Part shown: piece after piece, positions 1 to 6,594 of the stretch
How the letters are laid out: each line of letters begins with the position of its first letter
How positions within the stretch are numbered: position 1 is the stretch's first letter
Assembly (NCBI GenBank): GCA_017545665.1
Contig: JAFWKQ010000010.1
Coordinates: 1-35,721, forward strand
DNA from: Atopobiaceae bacterium
Lineage (GTDB): Bacteria > Actinomycetota > Coriobacteriia > Coriobacteriales > Atopobiaceae
Direction of reading: 5' to 3'
Length of the DNA stretch: 35,721 nucleotides
Translations under genes and position numbers: made by a program
Notes under the pieces: model-generated
Database searches by the model: none
Told to the model about the DNA's origin: nothing
Seen by the model: the letters and a program-made list of their open reading frames with translations, nothing else

Positions 1-2
1 AA

Positions 3-38
3 GTGAGCGAGCGAAGCGAGCGCGGAGCCGCGTGCGGG
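3..38. repeat. Partial copy of GC-rich dispersed repeat
   Basis: This 36-bp segment matches 35645-35680 with two mismatches (positions 11 and 28). At the right end of the window the same segment is the inner part of a 118-bp palindrome. Here only the inner segment is visible and its left context is cut off by the window edge; the sequence to the right does not continue the palindrome arm. It is non-coding as far as can be seen. Confidence 0.75.
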
Positions 39-197
39 CAGGCGTGGGGCGCGAGCGGCAACGTCGACTAAGCGATGAGTGGCCTTCCAGTTGTTGCGGC
101 ACAAACCACCTTTGAGGGATATGACGCATACGAATGTGCGGCGTGGGATTAAGATGGACGCAGTACGTCACTTCGGCTGCCCAACAAAGGAGGCATC

Positions 198-944
198 ATG
201 CTTCACTCATTTACGAGGAACCACAACGACCTCTCTACCGATGCGGGTTTTCAATTTGAGTTCTATTGTGACTGTTGCGGTAACGGGTTTAAGTCTACGT
301 TCCAACAGGCTTCGACGTATAAGACGCGCGGCAGGGCCGATATGCTGGGGCGTGGCGCTGGCCTTTTGGGCGGGCTCTTTGGAGGCGCATTGGGCGATCT
401 GGGAAATGCCGTGGAGAATGGCCTTGATGCGGTGGGGTCCAACCTTGACGGGCAGAGTCCGCAGTGGCGAAGGGAGCACGAGAAGGCGTTTGATGCGGCC
501 CAAGAGGAGGTTCGTCCCTCGTTTAAGAAGTGTCCCATGTGCAACCTGTGGGTTTGCGACGACTGTTGGAACGAGGACGAGGGATTGTGCGTAACGTGCG
601 CGCCGCGTGAGTCGGCATACGTTGCCCAGGCACGCAACCAAGCCATGCGCAACAACATCGACGAGGCTGCCGCAACTGCCCAGGTGTGGCACGGAAAGCT
701 GGAAACGCGCACGACCATTTGCCCCAGTTGCGGAAAGCCCGCGGGCGATGGAAAGTTCTGCAACATGTGCGGCGCGCCGCTTGGTATGAACAAATGTCCC
801 AATTGTGGTGCGCGCGTGGCAATAGGACTCAAGTTCTGCGGTGAGTGCGGCTCGCCTATGTCCACAAAGAAGGTCTGTCCGAGCTGCGGAGCCGAAAACG
901 ATCAAGGAATGAAGTTCTGCGGTGAGTGCGGGACGAAGCTCTAG
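198..944 (+). CDS. Multi-zinc-ribbon protein of unknown function
   Basis: A 248-residue protein preceded by a strong Shine-Dalgarno (AAAGGAGG, 186-193). A CxCC cluster lies at residues 24-27, a glycine-rich low-complexity stretch at 51-68, and six cysteines at 112, 115, 120, 123, 131 and 134 form one or two metal sites. The C-terminus carries three consecutive CxxC-x9/10-CxxC ribbons (Cys 175/178/188/191, 200/203/214/217, 227/230/241/244), the last two ending in CGEC. Such arrays normally bind structural zinc and mediate protein or nucleic-acid contacts; no catalytic motif is visible. It ends nine bases before the next gene, so the two are probably co-transcribed. The specific role is unknown. 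Confidence 0.85.
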   Translation: MLHSFTRNHNDLSTDAGFQFEFYCDCCGNGFKSTFQQASTYKTRGRADMLGRGAGLLGGLFGGALGDLGNAVENGLDAVGSNLDGQSPQWRREHEKAFDAAQEEVRPSFKKCPMCNLWVCDDCWNEDEGLCVTCAPRESAYVAQARNQAMRNNIDEAAATAQVWHGKLETRTTICPSCGKPAGDGKFCNMCGAPLGMNKCPNCGARVAIGLKFCGECGSPMSTKKVCPSCGAENDQGMKFCGECGTKL

Positions 945-953
945 GAGAGGCAG

Positions 954-1958
954 ATGCATACCTATGAGTGTGCCGTAACGGTGGACGGCACATCGTTCGA
1001 CGCGCAGGTTGCCATTACGCGCGATGGCATAAGAGCCGTTCACGGAGGCGCGTTCGAGCTGTCCTTTGCCGAGATCATGGACATGCGCTTGCTCAACTAT
1101 CGCCTTCGTCTGGACTTGCGCGAGGGACAGGCGCAGATTTCTCAGCTGGGATATAGGACAGAGGACTTCTTTGAGGAGCTCTGGGCTGCCTATGCAACAA
1201 AGAGCAGGGTTTCGCTGTTCGTGGATGACGCGCCCCTGATGTGCAGCGAGGGCGACTACGCTTACGTGGAGCCTGCCGTAGAGGCGCATGGCATCGCGAA
1301 GCTCGAGGTGTATGGCGAATGCGTATGTGTGTATCCCCACGACGTGGGTGCCAGGAGAATCCCGCTCTGCTTTGCGGATGGATGCCGTCGCGAGGGCTTT
1401 TCGCTTACCCTCGAGCTCGATACGGGTGAGCGATATCGGCTCGCTCGCTTGGGGCGCGACACGGATGGGTTCTTCGACCGCGTAGAGGCGAACCGCAAGA
1501 AGGCTCGTGCACAATGGAGAGAGGCTCAGGCGGCACTGGAGAGGGAGCTTCCTGTGCGCTTAGGCGATGCGAAAGATCGCTTTGACGTGCTCGAGAGGTG
1601 TGGGTTGCGGATGGCCACCGGACTGTTCGCACCCGAGGACGATGGCTTTTGGATCGTGGCCACAAAAGGGGGACGCGCCGCCGTCGAGCTGGTTACGACC
1701 GAGAATACGGCAACATATCTTTACGGATATGCGACTTCGGACGACGACTTCGTGCTTAGCCTTCGCCATGCCATGGAGGCTGTAGGACGGAATCGCCGCG
1801 TAATATTCGTGGACGACGAAGAGGTCGAGAAAGAGCTGCTGTACCGCATGGCAATCGACCGGAGCGCGCACGTGCGTTTTTTGCGTTCGTGCAGCGTTGG
1901 GCGAGCCATTCACACCAAGGGCTGGGAAGATCGCATAACGGCATTTTTTTGCGAATAA
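954..1958 (+). CDS. Hypothetical protein with internally repeated PH-like segments
   Basis: A 334-residue soluble protein starting right after the zinc-ribbon gene with its own ribosome site (AGGAGAGG). I do not recognise the family. Two segments align by eye: residues about 34-77 (LSFAEIMDMRL...FFEELW) and about 140-183 (LCFADGC...FFDRVE). Each has a beta-rich stretch, then LxLxxGxxYxxxxLGxxTxxFF and a helix, which resembles the pattern of PH/GRAM-like folds. A third, weaker version may lie near residues 245-280. There is no signal peptide or membrane span. Co-transcription with the zinc-ribbon protein suggests a shared function, but none can be assigned. Confidence 0.75.
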   Translation: MHTYECAVTVDGTSFDAQVAITRDGIRAVHGGAFELSFAEIMDMRLLNYRLRLDLREGQAQISQLGYRTEDFFEELWAAYATKSRVSLFVDDAPLMCSEGDYAYVEPAVEAHGIAKLEVYGECVCVYPHDVGARRIPLCFADGCRREGFSLTLELDTGERYRLARLGRDTDGFFDRVEANRKKARAQWREAQAALERELPVRLGDAKDRFDVLERCGLRMATGLFAPEDDGFWIVATKGGRAAVELVTTENTATYLYGYATSDDDFVLSLRHAMEAVGRNRRVIFVDDEEVEKELLYRMAIDRSAHVRFLRSCSVGRAIHTKGWEDRITAFFCE

Positions 1959-1997
1959 CTGATACGCTTGCAAGCGGCACGTCGTACGATGCCAGAC

Positions 1998-2034
1998 AAA
2001 AGCTGACAAGTGACCTGTCCCCTTGTCATGCTTT
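1998..2034. terminator. Bidirectional hairpin between convergent genes
   Basis: AGCTGACAAG pairs with CTTGTCATGCT across a loop containing TGACCTGTCC, with one bulged base. It lies between the convergent ends of the PH-like gene (plus) and the hydrolase (minus), with A/T-rich flanks on both sides. A near-identical hairpin sits at 2934-2970, on the other side of the hydrolase. Confidence 0.6.
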
Positions 2035-2054
2035 ACGAGGTCGTCGCGCCTTGC

Positions 2055-2912
2055 CTAGTGCGTAAGCAGTACGTTTACGAGAACTTGGCAGGCAACGCTG
2101 TCGGGCGCCTGGCGGGGGAGGCTGTGGCCAACGCTGGGCACCACGACCAGCCGCGCGCTCGGAATCGCATTTGCGATTGCCTTGGTCTCCTCCTGCGTGA
2201 TGCAGTCGTGCTCGCCCACAAGCACGCATGCGGGGCAGGCAATGGAGGCAAGGGTGGAAGCGTCGATGCGGGGCTCGTCTACCATGAGCTGCAAAAGCTC
2301 TGCGGAGCGTTGGGCATCGACGGCGGAGGGGAGAAGTGCGGGGTCAACCTCCGCAGGTATGTCGTTGCCCTGTACCCATTTCTCCCAGGCGTGGTTCGCG
2401 GCAATCGAGCCCTCCATGTCCCATTCGTCCACGACGCCCTCGGGCGTGAGGTTGGCACCGCCCGCCACGATGGAGAGCGTACGACTTGCGTGGTCGCGAG
2501 CGAGCAGCAACGCCTCTATGCCTCCGTCGGAGTGGCCGACCACGTGTGCGGCCTTCACGTCGACCGCGTCGAGGACCGTTACGGCATCCGTCGCCATGAG
2601 CTCATAGGTAAGGGGCGCAGATCCTCGCGTGGACTGCCCCTGCGCGCGTGAGTCAAAGGCTATGACGCCTAGCCCCGCTGACGAAAGGCGATCGATTACC
2701 TTTACGAATGTGGCGTGTGAGCCGCCGTTGCCGTGAAGGGCGAGCACGGAGTCGTGGCTAAGCAATTCGTGCAGGCTCTTGTCTTCGGGTCCGTAAACGA
2801 ACGTGGCCAGCGATGCGCCGTCGGGAGTGGTTATTCGCTGCGCATAGCGTACCGGCGTGGCAGGGCGTGCGTAGGCGCTGTGGCCGTATGGCGTGGGAGG
2901 AATCGGCTGCAT
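2055..2912 (-). CDS. Alpha/beta hydrolase
   Basis: A 285-residue protein of the alpha/beta-hydrolase fold. The start is set at 2912 because AGGAGAA lies 5-6 bases upstream; an upstream in-frame ATG at 2945 falls inside the neighbouring hairpin and has no ribosome site. Visible motifs are the oxyanion loop HGNGG (60-64), nucleophile elbow GHSDGG (Ser128), acid in VGEHD (Asp236) and histidine in VGHS (His263), a complete Ser-Asp-His triad. There is no signal peptide, so it is cytoplasmic. The family covers esterases, C-C hydrolases and lactonases; the substrate cannot be predicted. It lies downstream of the tRNA ligase gene on the same strand but behind a terminator-like hairpin. Confidence 0.85.
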   Translation of the reverse strand: MQPIPPTPYGHSAYARPATPVRYAQRITTPDGASLATFVYGPEDKSLHELLSHDSVLALHGNGGSHATFVKVIDRLSSAGLGVIAFDSRAQGQSTRGSAPLTYELMATDAVTVLDAVDVKAAHVVGHSDGGIEALLLARDHASRTLSIVAGGANLTPEGVVDEWDMEGSIAANHAWEKWVQGNDIPAEVDPALLPSAVDAQRSAELLQLMVDEPRIDASTLASIACPACVLVGEHDCITQEETKAIANAIPSARLVVVPSVGHSLPRQAPDSVACQVLVNVLLTH

Positions 2913-2933
2913 GACCTTCTCCTGTCTTGCGGA

Positions 2934-2970
2934 AAAAGCTGACAAGTGACCTGACCCCTTGTCAGCTTTA
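2934..2970. terminator. Terminator hairpin of the tRNA-ligase gene
   Basis: AAAGCTGACAAG (2935-2946) pairs perfectly with CTTGTCAGCTTT (2958-2969); on the minus strand a run of T follows the hairpin. It lies five bases past the stop of the minus-strand tRNA ligase gene and upstream of the hydrolase start. The loop TGACCTGACCC differs by one base from that of the hairpin at 1998-2034. Confidence 0.75.
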
Positions 2971-2974
2971 GCTT

Positions 2975-4999
2975 TTACTTTCCCTTTTTGATCTGGCTCT
3001 GGTGCTTCTCGAAGAAGTCGAAGCGAGGGGGGAGTGCAACGATCGCGTGTTGCTCAGGCGTCTGTCCCGCAAGTGCGGCGAGCTCACGCGGTCCGTCGAA
3101 GACATGCTCCCAGCTAAAGAACACGTCCTCATCGAATGCCATGTGCTCGCAGATCTTCTTGCAACCCCAGGGTGCCGCTGCATGCATGAGCAGCGTGAGC
3201 GTGCGCAGGGCCACGAAGGCATCGGCAAGCGCCTGGTCGTAGGCTGCGTCGTCGCCCTTGGCTGCCTTGCTGGCGTCGCCCCAACGTTTGTTGGCCGCAC
3301 GACCGAACTCCTCGGCTACCGCAAGGGCGCCGTGCGCGTCGAACTCAAAGACGCGACGCTCGAACGCCAGGGCAGCGGTGTTTGCCTCCTCAACGGCATC
3401 TGCATGTGGCTCCGATACGGGCAGATGGCCTTCGCAAGCGTTTACCGCGCCATAGAAGCAGCTTCGCGCAAGGCGGTTGAAGATGTTGCTAAGAAACGCG
3501 CTCTCCTTGAGGGCGGGGTCGGCCACGCGAGGGTCGTCCTTAACCAAGACCTCCTCGCCGGTCTTCTTGTTCTTGTGGCTCACGCTCGTATCGAAGGCCT
3601 TTGGCGCAAAGCTCACGGCCTTCTGGTCCAGGCCCAAGCTAAGCCAGTGAGTTCGCAGCTGCTCGGGGGTGTAGTGCTCCAAGAGCTCTGCCGCCATGGG
3701 AGGGACGATCTTGCCCGAGCTCGAGGCCTTCTTGTTCATGAACAGAATGTGGTGGTTCGCAATGGGGGTGTCTTGGAACAGCCCCCAGTCGAGCGCCTCC
3801 CACATGGCTGGCTGTGCCACGCAATAGAAGTAGATGTTGTCTTGGCCTATGAACTGATAAACCCTGGCGTCGTCCGCACACCACCAGTCGTGCCAGTCGG
3901 TGGAACTATAGCGACCCTCTTCGGAGGTGGCGAGGGCCGTCTGCGTGAACGAGATGGGCGCCCAGAGGCTTTCGGGCCAGCACCACACCGTGAGGTCGTG
4001 CGTGTCCTCAAGGTCGGGGGCAGGCACGCCCCAGCTGATGTTGCCCGTAATGCGGAAGGGCAGAAGCGTCTTTCCCGTACGGAAGCGTACGCCTGCACCA
4101 TCAAGTGCCGCACGCGCGGCGTCGCGATCGCGCCAGTTGGAGAACTCCACCCAGAAGCTTTGCTGGTTGCCTGTGGCCTCGTGCAGTGTGTGGGCGGGGA
4201 GGTTTGCCGCCGCGGCGTCGAATGCTTCGCGGAACTTGTTCTGCACGTATATAACGGGAGCCGTCAGCGATTCGCGTACGGTTTTGGTTACTACGGCACG
4301 TACCTGGGGGTCGGTGTCCCACTCGTCCATGAGGGAGTTCAGCTCCTCGCGAAAGGCGGGTAGGTCGAAGTACCAGTTGTTTACGGGTCGCAGTTCGGGT
4401 GTGGTGCCGGTGAGCTGCGACACGGGGGCAATGAGCTCCTCGGGATCGAACTGGTGGCCCAGATCGCACTCGTCCGCATAGGCCTTCTCGCTCTTGCATC
4501 CACGCACGGGACAGCGTCCCTGCACCTGGCGGCCGTTGAGGAACTGATTTGCCTCGACGTCGTAGAACTGGCGCGTGGAGAGCTTGAGCAGGTGTCCCTT
4601 CTCGTAGAGGCGGCGAATCAGCTCGTCGGTAAGCTTGGCGTGAAACGATGCCGCTGGCTCAAAGCCTGAGCCGGCATAGAGGTCGAGCGATATGCCATAG
4701 GCGTCGAGCGCCTCCTTTTGCGCCTCGTGGTTCTGGCGCACGTAGTCGATGATCGACCCCTCGTACCCTGCTTCCTGACGCTTGCGATACCCCTCCATAA
4801 TGGGGGAGCCGTAACAGTCGGTACCCGACACAAACAGCACGTTCTCCTTGCCAATGCGGTCCCGCAAAAAGCGTGCGAAGAAGTCCGCGGGAACGAACAC
4901 GCCACCAATGTGGCCAAAGTGCAGGTTTTTGTTGCCATAGGGCATGCCGCCGGTAATAACCGCGCGGGCAGGGAAGGTGGGACGGGACTCGGAGGCCAT
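2975..4999 (-). CDS. metG: Methionyl-tRNA synthetase-like class I tRNA ligase
   Basis: A 674-residue class I aminoacyl-tRNA synthetase most like MetRS. The start at 4999 is supported by GAGGAGAA just upstream; an ATG at 5047 has no such site. The N-terminus has PYGNKNLHFGHIGG (HIGH motif as HFGH, His27/His30). A zinc knuckle with CPVRGC and DECDLGH lies near residues 170-190, and FIGQDNIYFYC and SWGVPAPD are class-typical core motifs. The second signature is unusual: NKKASSSGK (near 422-430) replaces the normal KMSKS, losing its second lysine. A helical anticodon-binding domain follows. It could be the housekeeping MetRS or a divergent paralogue, so the symbol is tentative. Confidence 0.75.
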   Translation of the reverse strand: MASESRPTFPARAVITGGMPYGNKNLHFGHIGGVFVPADFFARFLRDRIGKENVLFVSGTDCYGSPIMEGYRKRQEAGYEGSIIDYVRQNHEAQKEALDAYGISLDLYAGSGFEPAASFHAKLTDELIRRLYEKGHLLKLSTRQFYDVEANQFLNGRQVQGRCPVRGCKSEKAYADECDLGHQFDPEELIAPVSQLTGTTPELRPVNNWYFDLPAFREELNSLMDEWDTDPQVRAVVTKTVRESLTAPVIYVQNKFREAFDAAAANLPAHTLHEATGNQQSFWVEFSNWRDRDAARAALDGAGVRFRTGKTLLPFRITGNISWGVPAPDLEDTHDLTVWCWPESLWAPISFTQTALATSEEGRYSSTDWHDWWCADDARVYQFIGQDNIYFYCVAQPAMWEALDWGLFQDTPIANHHILFMNKKASSSGKIVPPMAAELLEHYTPEQLRTHWLSLGLDQKAVSFAPKAFDTSVSHKNKKTGEEVLVKDDPRVADPALKESAFLSNIFNRLARSCFYGAVNACEGHLPVSEPHADAVEEANTAALAFERRVFEFDAHGALAVAEEFGRAANKRWGDASKAAKGDDAAYDQALADAFVALRTLTLLMHAAAPWGCKKICEHMAFDEDVFFSWEHVFDGPRELAALAGQTPEQHAIVALPPRFDFFEKHQSQIKKGK

Positions 5000-5129
5000 G
5001 GTTCTCCTCTCGTGGCTCTTTTCTTTGCGTGCGTGATTATCCCACAAATGCGCGCGTGGCGTCGTTGCAATCGTGAGTTGAGATGGTGTGGGGGTTATGG
5101 TGTGACGCCTGTGTCGAGGTGCCTAGCGC

Positions 5130-5226
5130 GCAAAGTCTGTAGCCGCCCCGGCAAAGTCTGTAGCCGCCCCGGCAAAGTCTGTAGCCGCCCCGGCAAAGTC
5201 TGTAGCCGCCCCGGCAAAGTCTGTAG
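5130..5226. repeat. Tandem array A1: five copies of GCAAAGTCTGTAG, 21-bp period
   Basis: Copies of GCAAAGTCTGTAG begin at 5130, 5151, 5172, 5193 and 5214, exactly 21 bp apart, with the spacer CCGCCCCG constant. The array lies between the start of the tRNA ligase gene (minus) and the metalloprotease gene (plus). A 68-bp stretch separates it from the oppositely oriented array A2. Frames through it encode 7-residue repeats on both strands, but none has gene-like context, so it is read as non-coding. Confidence 0.95.
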
Positions 5227-5294
5227 CATTTCAAATGGCATTCAAAACAGACAAGCCCGTAAGCTGGGGAAATGGAAAAATGCGCAAGCTGAGC

Positions 5295-5433
5295 CTACAG
5301 ACTTTGCGAAGGGGATTACAGACTTTGCGCGAGACGCTACAGACTTTGCGAAGGGGACTACAGACTTTGCGCGAGACGCTACAGACTTTGCGAAGGGGAT
5401 TACAGACTTTGCGCGAGACGCTACAGACTTTGA
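5295..5433. repeat. Tandem array A2: seven inverted copies of the A1 core, 21-bp period
   Basis: CTACAGACTTTGC, the reverse complement of the A1 core, begins at 5295, 5316, 5337, 5358, 5379, 5400 and 5421, again exactly 21 bp apart. The spacers alternate between GAAGGGGAT/C and GCGAGACG, giving a 42-bp higher-order period. The second and sixth copies begin TTACAG, and the last degrades to CTACAGACTTTGA. It ends about 15 bp before the ATG at 5449. Opposed to A1, the two blocks could form a large cruciform or a long RNA hairpin. Confidence 0.95.
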
Positions 5434-5448
5434 AAGGGAATTCCGAAA

Positions 5449-6012
5449 ATGCGGGGCGTTCTGCTACCATGCCATCCCATGAGACGACTGGTTGACATAG
5501 ACCTCATGGACGATGAGCAGCTGCAGGCGCAGATGACGGCGAACAGCCTGTGGATTCTGCTTTCAGGAGTGCTCTTGGGCGTCCTGGCCGCGGTGGTGTT
5601 GCCGCACGAGGAAATAACCCTGCTTTGGTTTGCTCTTCTTGTGGGCGCAAGCGTGGTGGCGCTGCCCATTCACGAGCTGGTGCACGCGCTTGCCTTCGAG
5701 CTGCTCTCCGGCTTTAGGGCAAGGATCTCGTTTGGCTTCAAGAGCGGGATGCTCTACACCTGCGCCGTGGGTACGGTACTTCCGCGCGGGCGGTTTTGCG
5801 CGGTTCTGCTCGCTCCCGCCATCGTGGTAACAGGCGCGTTGGTGGCTTTAGCAGCCGCCTTGGGTATGCCACTCATGGGGTGGTTTTTGTCAACAATTCA
5901 TCTTGCTGGCTGCACGGGTGACTTTGGCTATGTGCGCATAATCGCCAGTGAACCTCGTGCGAATCTGGTGCAGGACACGAAACGGGGCATTGCGCTCTTT
6001 CACGACGAATAG
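5449..6012 (+). CDS. DUF3267-like membrane zinc metalloprotease
   Basis: A 187-residue membrane protein. Hydrophobic spans lie near residues 34-51, 58-73, 117-137 and possibly 143-155. HELVH (75-79), inside the second span, is an HExxH zinc-protease motif, and TGDFGYVRI (from 157) supplies a downstream aspartate typical of DUF3267 and site-2-protease-like families. These act within the membrane; the substrate is unknown. The start at 5449 is preceded by AAAGGGA at 9-bp spacing, immediately after the last repeat of array A2; an alternative ATG at 5479 lacks a ribosome site. The nearby arrays may influence its expression. It ends six bases from the convergent Rrf2 gene. Confidence 0.75.
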   Translation: MRGVLLPCHPMRRLVDIDLMDDEQLQAQMTANSLWILLSGVLLGVLAAVVLPHEEITLLWFALLVGASVVALPIHELVHALAFELLSGFRARISFGFKSGMLYTCAVGTVLPRGRFCAVLLAPAIVVTGALVALAAALGMPLMGWFLSTIHLAGCTGDFGYVRIIASEPRANLVQDTKRGIALFHDE

Positions 6013-6018
6013 GTGCGC

Positions 6019-6438
6019 CTAATCTGCTTCCGCGGTATTCGTGTCCACCAGATCCGCAACGGTGACTCCCTCCAAATAGGAACGCGTCATCTTGTCGAGG
6101 CCTCTCCAAAGGCGGAGTGCCTTGCAGTTTTGTGCCCTTTCGCAGGGCTCGGCGCCCTTCTCCAAGCATGCGACCGAGGCAAGCGATCCCTCTGCCGCAC
6201 GAATGACTTCGAACACACTTATGCTCTTCGCTGGCCGAGCCAGCGCATATCCTCCGCCTCTTCCGCCTACGCCCACGAGCAACCCTGCCTCAACGAGGCT
6301 CTTCGCAATGCGCTGAAGGTACTTCTCAGACATCGCTTGTCGCTCTGCAACGTCGCCCAAGGGCACCCGTGTGCCTTTGTCCTGTTCTGCAATGTCTATG
6401 ACTACACGGATGGCATATCTTCCCTTAGTGGAAATCAT
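6019..6438 (-). CDS. Rrf2-family transcriptional regulator (IscR/CymR-like)
   Basis: A 139-residue Rrf2 protein beginning MISTKGRYAIRVVIDIA, with the start at 6438 fixed by AGGAGGA upstream. The winged helix-turn-helix covers residues 1-65, including MSEKYLQRIAKSL and the glycine-rich wing GGRGGGYAL. Three cysteines (91, 99, 105) have spacing close to the Fe-S ligands of IscR, so iron-sulphur sensing is possible. It is divergent from the O-acetylhomoserine sulfhydrylase gene, and TACC/GGTA palindromes sit in both promoters, so it probably represses itself and the sulphur gene in response to cysteine or Fe-S status, as CymR/IscR-type proteins do. The specific effector is inferred, not shown. 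Confidence 0.9.
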   Translation of the reverse strand: MISTKGRYAIRVVIDIAEQDKGTRVPLGDVAERQAMSEKYLQRIAKSLVEAGLLVGVGGRGGGYALARPAKSISVFEVIRAAEGSLASVACLEKGAEPCERAQNCKALRLWRGLDKMTRSYLEGVTVADLVDTNTAEAD

Positions 6439-6467
6439 GAATCCTCCTCTGTGTGCTCTTGTAATCG

Positions 6468-6495
6468 ATATTACCAATAACTAGGTATAAGTTAA
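6468..6495 (-). promoter_or_regulatory. Rrf2 gene promoter with internal TACC-N8-GGTA operator
   Basis: On the minus strand TTAACT (6490-6495) and TAATAT (6468-6473) are separated by 16 bp. TACC (6472-6475) and GGTA (6484-6487) form an inverted pair in and next to the spacer, a position suited to repression. Confidence 0.55.
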
Positions 6496-6502
6496 TTCTG
6501 AT

Positions 6503-6530
6503 TGACCTACTAAAATGGTAGGTCTATTGT
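6503..6530 (+). promoter_or_regulatory. metY promoter with GACCTAC-N7-GTAGGTC operator
   Basis: TTGACC (6503-6508) and TATTGT (6525-6530) are spaced by 16 bp. A perfect inverted repeat, GACCTAC (6504-6510) and GTAGGTC (6518-6524), overlaps the -35 box and fills the spacer. The TACC/GGTA core is shared with the divergent Rrf2 promoter, pointing to one regulator for both. Confidence 0.65.
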
Positions 6531-6594
6531 TTTCGAAGCACGACCAAGTACGAATCGACGACCCAATTGGCAATTATCAAAAGAGGAGACCACC

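Noticed and set aside
207..1514. 435-codon minus-strand frame opposite the first two genes
   Set aside because: It lies antisense to two genes with ribosome sites and cysteine motifs; its product has no recognisable domain and biased composition.
3002..4363. 453-codon plus-strand frame opposite the tRNA ligase
   Set aside because: It is a shadow of a clear class I synthetase in high-GC DNA.
5130..5433. CRISPR array
   Set aside because: The core is 13 bp, the spacers are 8 bp and repeated, orientation flips, and there are no cas genes.
4718..5482. Frames through the 21-bp arrays encoding 7-residue repeats
   Set aside because: A 21-bp period keeps any frame open, so both strands give repeats; no ribosome site or domain supports a protein, and the frame runs on as antisense to the tRNA ligase gene.
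6531..6594. SAM or T-box riboswitch before metY
   Set aside because: The predicted leader is only about 60 bases with no riboswitch core; the promoter palindrome explains regulation better.
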